64,000 nt of DNA from Sipunculus nudus. Taxonomy: Eukaryota; Annelida; Sipuncula; Golfingiida; Sipunculidae. The stretch's first letter is position 1; every line of letters begins with the position of its first letter. The DNA lies in assembly GCA_026874595.1 (NCBI GenBank), contig CM049314.1, positions 12,144,729 through 12,208,728 of the forward strand, written 5' to 3'. This document shows positions 56,872-64,000 of this stretch, piece after piece. The notes beneath the pieces are model-generated. The model was given only the letters and a program-made list of their open reading frames with translations, ran no database searches and was not told where the DNA came from. Both the position numbers and the translations under genes were made by a program.

Positions 56872-57468
56872 ATAAAGAAGTCAGTGTTTTTTTGTTAACA
56901 AATAATTATAATTTATTCTTAAGACTACCCTAACATTACAATACACTTAATCAATACAACTATAAAGTAAAACAGCGATACAGCAATAAGTCAATACAAT
57001 CACATAGAATGACAGTCCAGAGGAAAGTTCTTGCAACAACCCAGAAAGTAAACTGAAGTCCAAATGCATAAAATCCAGGATAACGTCTTTGAAAATCTAT
57101 ACTTACCGCATTCCTCGGATAAAGTCCTGACCCACGCTTCTGCGTCCGCTGGAATCTGCTCTGCTGTTTGCCCTCGTTCTAAAAAACACAACCCTTTTAT
57201 ATACCTTCACATCCCAAGCCGAGTATTTTCCACTTCTCGAACAGTCTATAAGCACCCTACTCAACAGTAAACACGCGTTTCAGGAATTCTCAAGAAAACA
57301 TTACCGTGCCTCTACACACCATGGTGTACACTAGATCTCGCCCCAAGCCAGCACGACAACAAGAGTTCAACCAGTACGGATTAAACATAGAATGTAATAC
57401 GCGGCCAGACACGAGCGCCACAACAGGAGTTACGCCCGTGTCACATAATAAAAAGAGCACCTGTAACA
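56872..57468 (-). mobile_element. LTR, copy 3, 3' end missing
   Basis: Minus strand: begins TGTTACAGGTGC at 57,468 and aligns with the other two copies down to AATAAAGAAGTCAGTG near 56,872, where the last ~100 bp of the LTR are missing. It is the most divergent copy. Although it has the same orientation as copy 2, the 3.2 kb between them holds only a LINE remnant, a SINE and simple repeats, so they are not the two ends of one element. Confidence 0.8.
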
Positions 57469-60129
57469 ATAATTAGTTATGCTACTATTGGGAATAAAGG
57501 CGGTCACCTCCATCAACAACAAAAATATTAAAGCTGAAAAGCAGATTCACAATCAACATACAAACCCGCAAGTTCATTTCCCCCTTGAGTTTGTAATATT
57601 TGCTGAAGTATTGTCGATCACTTGATGCACAAGTCCCGGATGGATTTCTGTCTATACATTCCGGATGAAATCATATTATAAAATATTTTAGATTCCAGCC
57701 CTAATACTTGCATCTGTTATAAACGTAGGGTGCGGATTTGACTTTTTTACATTTTTCCATATCCATTTATATAATTTTTGGCAAAACTTCAGGCATATTA
57801 ACTTCAAAGTAAAACTTTGTTTAAGACTTTAAAAGAAGTAAATAGACAATTTGAAAGATATAGCATGTGGCAATGGGGAAAAGCAATCAACAAGAAAGCA
57901 ATCAACACAAAAAGTAATGCTTAAATTGGTCTGATTACACATATTTATAATTTAGGGCACTTTTGCAGACACATAAACGTATGAGTTAAACATAAAACAA
58001 GTAATAAAAACTGAAAAGAAGCAAATTGTTTTATTTTGAAGATACAATTGAATTTAAGGATGGGGAGTGGCAACTAAAAGCGAAAGAAGCAAACATTACA
58101 TCATATTTATACTTACGCACATACCTCGCTAGGTCGATTTCTTGACGTATTTTGCAAGGGAGGTTTATCTCTTCTAGACAGTATTACGTGTAGCGTATTG
58201 CATATCTCGAACTTAATTGGTAGAGACGTCTTTTGTGTGACTGTCTGTGTTTAGGTATCTGGGACCCGGGCATTAGGAGTGTATATTCACTTGGTAGGAG
58301 GTCGTAGTACGGCCATCTGGACAACTCCTGCAACCAAATTGGGTTCTTTTATCTGTAGATGACTGGTATCTTCCTGACAGACCCAGGGACGACCCCTGCC
58401 ATGGCGCTTTAGAAAATGTCAACGCTCTAATAGATGGTCTTCCCTGTCCATGCATACCCAAAGCGCTCTCTTTGTGAGAGAGCGGAAACACGCGGTCCTG
58501 GCGTTATTAGTTTAATCAGTGGAGGAATTCCGGGCGCGTTTTGGACTTGGGATATCAATGAGCCCCTTGTGACCGACGCACCGCGGATATTCCTCGGGCA
58601 TGTCTCGCGATGAATAACAAATTGTTTAAAAAAATCCGCCTCCAGTTCCGGTTTATTTTTTTCCAACCCTTGGGCTCCGCTTTCAAACAAATTCCTTAAG
58701 AAATGAGAAATCTTTCTGTTCTGATTTAACCAATTAACCTTTTCCCCTCAAGTTGAATAAAAAGGAAAGACTCATGAATAAAACCCATAACAGCATTACA
58801 TTGTTGGTGCACTGTTCAGGGACGAAAACATAATCCCAGAAAGGGGGATTGGGCTAAGCACCCTTGCAAGGTAAACACGTGCAGGGAGTGTTTGAAGGCA
58901 TTTACCCAATTCTTACAAGCAGAGGCGTAGAGAAGAAATCGACGTAAGACGCAAAAATCCGGGCCGCCCTTGTGGTATTAAGCGTATGTTATACAATTTC
59001 GCAGAAAAAAATCGGACGTGTTCCCCTTGCCTAAACCGCGTCTGCATGTATCCCCTTTCACTGTTAAATTTTATCTAACCCTGCCTCCTGCATTTTTTAT
59101 ACTTTTTTGCATTTTTCTTTTTACTTCCTTTATTCAGTCAATTTATTCTGTAATGTAGTTGCAAGATTGTGACTGGATATGCATGTAAATCAACTGATTC
59201 AGCAACGATTTGGCGAGTCTATTATCCTTATTATTCCCTGCAATACCACCGTCTGCATGGACCTGTAGACCTTTTTCTTTATATATATATTTTTTTTGTA
59301 AAGGTAAAAATCTAAATTTTCAATGCTGGCTTAACTAGGTACTCTGTAATCTGCAGAATTACAATCCGGCTTCCGATTTCGTGATTACCCTGGCTCTGTG
59401 TACGGCACTTGCCCGTCCTGGGTGTGTAAACACCGCTGATGCCCCGAAAGGTGCACTCGTTTGTGAGTGAAACTTGACCGTGGGGTACAGTCTACCCATT
59501 AAATCTGCAGAACACTCACTATAGGCTTGGGCTGACCTTGAAAAATTTCACCGCTCTTCACCGCTTCAAATGATGCTTTTAAATGGAATAAATGGAAAAA
59601 AGTCATATCATATCTTGTGGAATATGTTATTGTTGAATTCAGATAAAAACACAATATTTTATTTTAAAACATATAAAGAATGGTTAATTTCTAACGGTTA
59701 ATTTTATTTTGTTTTCATTTTATTTACCTAGAGATAATTTGCAATTAAATAGAAATACCTTTAAATGTGTGTTGGCAATAAATCGGACCTCTGCAGATGA
59801 CCAGTGTCAGTATCAATTACATATCAAAAACCATAGTTGCGTGAATCGTAAATGTACTTAAGTTTCATCTTACGCGTCATATGTTGACTGTCGGTGTAAG
59901 TTTCATGACTTGGCCATTAGGATTTGGGACATTTGGGTCATTAATTGTAGATGTATTTGTCAGTTAACCACCTGCAATGCTGGTGTCTTCATTGTTTCTG
60001 TGCGAAGAAAAAGGTAAACCGAATTTAGATTCCCACAGAATGCAAGTGATGCACATACACCGAGATTCCTGCCAACATGTTTACTTGTTGAATCTCAAAA
60101 CTGTCCAACAGTGGGGTTGAAGCTTAGGT
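57469..60129. other. Intergenic, no supported gene
   Basis: AT-rich with a GC-richer part at 58,380-58,700. Overlapping 72- and 87-codon minus-strand frames at 58,273-58,690 show no family motif. Confidence 0.5.
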
Positions 60130-60370
60130 CTTGGTCCAGATGGAGAACACAGGCTTCAAAGCCGGGAGGTCGTGAGATCGGATTTTAGCCGAGGGGCGGT
60201 GAGATTTTTTACTGTCGGCTACAATCCGGTGAGAGCGTTACGGAGTTAATGAGAAGACTGTGCACTACTCTCGTGATTCTCGCACATACGAGTGCGCCTT
60301 TCGGGGGATTCTCGGTGGTATGTTCCAGTAGAGGGATGATACACATCTAGAACCCACAGCCAGGTGTGGT
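60130..60370 (+). mobile_element. tRNA-derived SINE, copy 2
   Basis: TTGGTCCAGATGGAGAACACAGGCTT is followed by TCGTGAGATCGGATTTTAGC (decayed B-box), GAGATTTTTTACTGTCGGC, then GAGTGCGCCTTTCGGGGGAT and CTCGGTGGT. The same block order as the copy at 56,588, with many substitutions and an insertion of about 50 bp in the middle. Confidence 0.65.
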
Positions 60371-61595
60371 GCATCGAGCCTTGATGACGCCAGTTTGATC
60401 ATGTGCAACTTCCCTGTCACGTAGTACGGATTATGGATGAATGACTGGGCGGTATGTCGTTAACGCCAGGCATGTCGGGTCCATTCAGTCGAGGATAACC
60501 TAACTCCTGGAAAGTTTGGATTAGCTGCGTTAAAGCATATGATATTGATAAGAATTGTTAACGACGTCTTTAAATTGACCACATTTTTGCGGCAACCCAC
60601 AACCCCCGTTAAGATGTCTGACGCGGCAGACTGTTTGATAATGAAGGATGTCTACTTCAGTGTAACTATGGGACAGCTAGACATCGGTGGGGCGAAACAC
60701 CTGGTGTTGTGCAGGTCGTAAACTGCTGGAATCTTAAGATCTAAAATTATGGTGTGCTTCAGGTATCTAATAAACGTTTCCAACGTTTCCATTAAAATCT
60801 GTATTTAGGCCATGTCCGTCTGTGACCATGGTGCCCGCTTCGCCGGCCCCTGATGCCGATATTAGCAATAAACCGGTCATCAGAACCAAGAGGGGCTTAT
60901 CTGTGTAATCTCTTGCCAATCCGCGGAACGGGCCGCGACTGAAATATCACACGGATATATCCTTCCATTTCGGTTTGCATGTGAGCCATTCGCAACCCTG
61001 ATCCCGGCAAAGCTTTTTATAGAAGAGACCTGACGAATCGAGATACGTGGAACACAGACTGTAGGGGAAGCTGGCAGGCATTATATCCCGCTCCCCGGAG
61101 ACTATAACGGCGACCACGAGCCTGTAATCCCGTCTCATGGAAACACTGGCAATGTAGAACTTTATTGGGGACATGTGAGACTTTAAGGAAATCAGTCTTG
61201 ATCTCATCTTATGTTGCTATGCCCTTAAATATTTAAGATATGTGCTAAATGTTATGTTTTTTGGGGCCAGCTTTACTTTATTGGTGAACATGTTGAGTGA
61301 CAAAAATTACAATACTAAATACTAGCAATGCCATTGTTATTCATTGCAAAATGCACGCTGATTATATTTCAATATGCACTTGGTTTATGGTTTGTTCTCA
61401 ATAGGTGAAATGCTTGTAATCTATCTTTAGTCAGTTGACATCAACGACCATCTAATCGTATTGAGCAGGTAGGCTATGATCTGTTGTAAGATATGTGCAT
61501 ATAAATGAATGATACAAACTTTAGTACAGAACCAAAAAAGGGAGCAGACCTCCGGCAACGCGACTCCGTTCCTCCATATTGCCGTTAATTGTTAA
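60371..61595. other. Intergenic; one protein-like frame
   Basis: No certain gene. The 86-codon minus-strand frame at 60,947-61,207 is described separately. A 60-codon plus frame at 60,539-60,721 has no motif. Confidence 0.4.
60947..61207 (-). CDS. Unidentified protein-like frame
   Basis: An 86-residue frame with mixed codon usage (many C/G third positions, unlike surrounding AT-rich DNA). It includes RRDYRLVVAVIVSGERDIMP, SLCSTYLDSSGLFYKKLC and DQGCEWLTCKPKW with five cysteines. I do not recognise it. The composition suggests a real or former exon rather than random AT-rich sequence, but there is no splice or family evidence. Confidence 0.2.
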   Translation of the reverse strand: MRSRLISLKSHMSPIKFYIASVSMRRDYRLVVAVIVSGERDIMPASFPYSLCSTYLDSSGLFYKKLCRDQGCEWLTCKPKWKDISV

Positions 61596-62085
61596 AGGGG
61601 TCCAATCACATACAGCATTTTGAGTTAACACGAAAAATAGCTTCTTCCCTTTAAAATAAATAAGTAACTGCCAAAAATATTGCCCTGAAACCGTTTGCTT
61701 TTTCCTGTAAACAAATGCTAAAAACAGTGGACCGGGCGCGATGAAAGGTGTCAACATAATCACAGCGCGCGGGGCCGTGTGCATCGCTGAGCCAAAACAC
61801 GTGTCAATCAGGAGATTCCCGGTATGACCTGGCCCCAAAAATGTACGCATGTTTCTGCTCGCTGAAACACAGCGTGTTGTCCCTCTTAATCGGACCTCCT
61901 GTCACGCGGTCTTGTTATGGTAAACAGACTGTGTTTACCAACAGGCAAAGCCATAACATGGTGTTACATAGCCGTATGCGAGAAAATGAGAGCGTGTGCT
62001 GGGATGGTTTTGCTGGGAAACATTTGTATAAAGCAAAACTGAACTGATGGAGTAAAAGAATAGCCATTATTATGATTATGTCCCT
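61596..62085 (-). mobile_element. Non-autonomous DNA element with TTAA target duplication, copy 2
   Basis: Inverted relative to the copy at 7441-7918. TTAA at 61,592-61,595 is followed by AGGGGTCCAATCA. The other end reads TGATTATGTCCCT followed by TTAA at 62,086-62,089. The interior aligns along its length (for example GTAAACAGACTGTGTTTACC here and the GTAAACGTGTCCACG/GTCTGTTTATC stretch of the other copy). A 109-codon frame inside is not shared with copy 1 and is not a gene. Confidence 0.85.
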
Positions 62086-62212
62086 TTAATTTTTGATTGT
62101 ATGTTTCGGTTTTAAAAGTCTATGGAAAATGTAAAATATCAAGTTTGGAATCATATTAATCAATGTCGAGAGAAACATGTTGCGGCTCACCAATACGTTG
62201 TTTGCATCACAG

Positions 62213-62331
62213 GACAGCTATATCTGACGGAAGAGTTGCGGTTATATAGAAGTGGCATCTGTGCATAACACTTTCACCCTTGACCCGGATGAAGACCCGA
62301 TCCCATTTGGTACGAACCGAGGTGCGTTCAG
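62213..62331 (+). other. Candidate exon bounded by good splice sites
   Basis: Acceptor TTGTTTGCATCACAG and donor TTCAG|GTGAGC bound 119 bp. One frame reads YIEVASVHNTFTLDPDEDPI and PFGTNRGAFR up to the donor, which looks protein-like, but it meets a TGA near the 5' end. The upstream part in another frame reads AISDGRVAVI. If real it is a damaged exon. Family not recognised. Confidence 0.25.
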
Positions 62332-63309
62332 GTGAGCCATCTTAGCCAAGCATTTATACCAACACATGATCAGTTAATTTTGTTTAGTTAAAAAAAGCCA
62401 TAAACAGCTGGCCTTTTGTGCAATACGTTCACTTTATCTTCATTATTTAGATACCCTACTTTGCGTCTCTATATCATACTGCAGACCATACGTAATTTGA
62501 TAATGTAGAAAATCGTGACTAAAGGTTCGTCTAAAGATCGTCTAAAGATATAAAAATGTAATCTTTCAGAAAAGTTATTTGTTACCAAGTCATTGTTATA
62601 CCAATCTTGTCAAAAAAAGTGTTTTTTACAATATTTCATCATTAAGAAACGGCCACCTGAGAACCAAAACCTAATTCTTCAATTGCTGGCAAAAAGACCC
62701 AAGACTCAATTGACATCTAGAATAGTGACATGTAGTTACTACGGCAGTGTTTTTTTAGCTTGAGCACTGATTATTTGATAAACTGGAGCATATTTTATGA
62801 CACTTAATTAGGGCATGTCAGGCTTGCAAGGTGACCTAATTACTCTAAATTGTAATCTGAAATCTGAACCAAGGTAGTTTGGCGACAGGTACAGCTTTAT
62901 AGGCCTCAATATTTTTGTATTTTTGTGCTTATCCGTTTTACCGTATACTGGTGTTTAGAAAGCAGTATTTATTGATAAAGCCAAGATATACAAAAGCACA
63001 CATTTATACAAAGACGGTAGATTGTTTAATTACAAGTTTCCTATCATATAAATAACACAAATGTCTGCAGGGTCACAACAGCTATCCACTGCAGACTGAT
63101 CTGTACATAAACAATACAGAGATACAACGCATGTATAAAAATGACGTCGATTTCTCTTATGAGGAGACCGAGACAGCCATAAGCACGCTATTAAAATGTA
63201 AACACATACTTTTTGGCAGTCCATAGGTTCCTATTTTGCTAGTTCTTAGGTCGTTAACGAAAATGAACGTAACGATTCCTGTTTAACGAAGATAGTTTGC
63301 CTCCGTCTT
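62332..63309. other. Intergenic, no feature seen
   Basis: AT-rich. A 64-codon minus-strand frame at 63,030-63,224 has no motif. Confidence 0.5.
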
Positions 63310-63503
63310 GAGGATTTCCGGAACATGATACATATTCAGGAAGGTTGTCAAGGAATATTCACAAATGTACGGTCACTCATGCACAAATGAACCTAGGAAT
63401 ATACGAAAAAAAAAATGAATGCAAACACGAATGTTGGAGCATTTCACAAAAGGGACCCCTAAATGGCGGAGGCTTGCATTCCTAAGAATGCAGATTTCTA
63501 GTT
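63310..63503. repeat. Dispersed repeat, copy 2 (matches 5.4-5.6 kb)
   Basis: Same ordered blocks and orientation as 5407-5587, ending GGCTTGCATTCCTAAGAATG then CAGATTTCTAG. Divergence is roughly one base in five by eye. Confidence 0.75.
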
Positions 63504-63651
63504 CCTTCTGTATGTTTTTTTTCAAGGCTCACTTTTTTTTATTCCAAGGAAGCGCACTTAAAATTACATACACTTATCCAAAACGGTATCGCCGGCATCA
63601 AGTTCCATTGGTCAGTAGTGGTCAAATATATAAGAAGAGGTAACTATTTAA

Positions 63652-63712
<61 letters not shown>

Positions 63713-64000
63713 ATGCCTTAACCCCCAACAAAATTTCCAATTAGTTCTTACTGAAAAGACAAAGACAGATATTTTAAGTCTTATTTTTCACGCCAGTCTT
63801 CAGCTACGGCAGTGCACTCACGGCCGTGTATGTCTAAAAAAAAGCTACATTAGATGTTAACATCCCGTCATTTCGTTTAAAGATCTGGGAAAGAACGAGA
63901 TAAGACTGAAACTTATCCCAGCAGAGGATTATGTTTCTTCGCCGATGTTCTCTCTTGATCACATATACCGCCCATAATCACTTGTATCATTTTAATTATA
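63504..64000. repeat. (TA)n microsatellite and window end
   Basis: Pure TA at about 63,656-63,709. The rest is AT-rich with no feature seen. The 80-codon frame crossing the tract is an artefact of the repeat. Confidence 0.8.

Noticed and set aside
52832-57468. LTR copies 2 and 3 as the two ends of one retrotransposon
   Set aside because: They have the same orientation, but copy 3 is truncated, they are strongly diverged, and the DNA between them contains a LINE remnant in place of gag-pol.

Overview
This is a window of animal nuclear DNA, most likely from a mollusc and probably a bivalve. It is AT-rich and intron-bearing, with very low coding density and many simple repeats. It holds a peptidase M2 (angiotensin-converting enzyme, ACE) relic with animal-type introns, a cluster of C1q-domain sequences (a family greatly expanded in bivalves), and remnants of piggyBac, LINE, tRNA-derived SINE, LTR and TTAA-target elements. 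The species assignment is inference. No complete, intact protein-coding gene could be supported anywhere in the 64 kb.

Layout. 1-2736: a 43-bp satellite array that runs off the left edge. 3.7-5.1 kb: a degenerate array of roughly 160-bp units. 6.0-6.5 kb: a GC- and CpG-rich block. 7.44-7.92 kb: a short element with TTAA target duplications. 8.4-17.7 kb, minus strand: a decayed ACE gene. Eight exons are recognisable by homology and mostly by splice sites. Its zinc-binding motif is destroyed by a stop codon, exons carry frameshifts, a dispersed repeat truncates one exon, and a 2.3-kb piggyBac transposon plus a 33-bp minisatellite lie inside it. 19.3-21.1 kb: a large inverted repeat (foldback) whose loop is AT and GA simple repeat. 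24.9-27.4 kb, plus strand: three C1q-like segments, two broken and one open. 28.3-28.7 kb: an unidentified reading frame with a signal-peptide-like start and one in-frame TGA. 29-36 kb: simple repeats, a three-copy direct repeat and another TTAA-type element. 36.5-37.4, 52.8-53.7 and 56.9-57.5 kb: three divergent copies of one LTR. 54.2-54.9 kb: a LINE reverse-transcriptase remnant. 56.6 and 60.1 kb: two copies of a tRNA-derived SINE. 37-52 kb: mostly unique, AT-rich DNA with no supported exon, including one segment crowded with homeodomain-type motifs. 61.6-62.1 kb: a second, inverted copy of the 7.4-kb element.

How it fits together. The window reads as a gene-poor, repeat-remodelled region in which a former ACE gene is being dismantled by point mutations, single-base indels and insertions, next to a small C1q cluster of which at least two members are also dying. 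The TTAA/AGGGG elements may form one non-autonomous group sharing terminal sequences. All calls come from reading and translating the sequence by eye; no database search was run.
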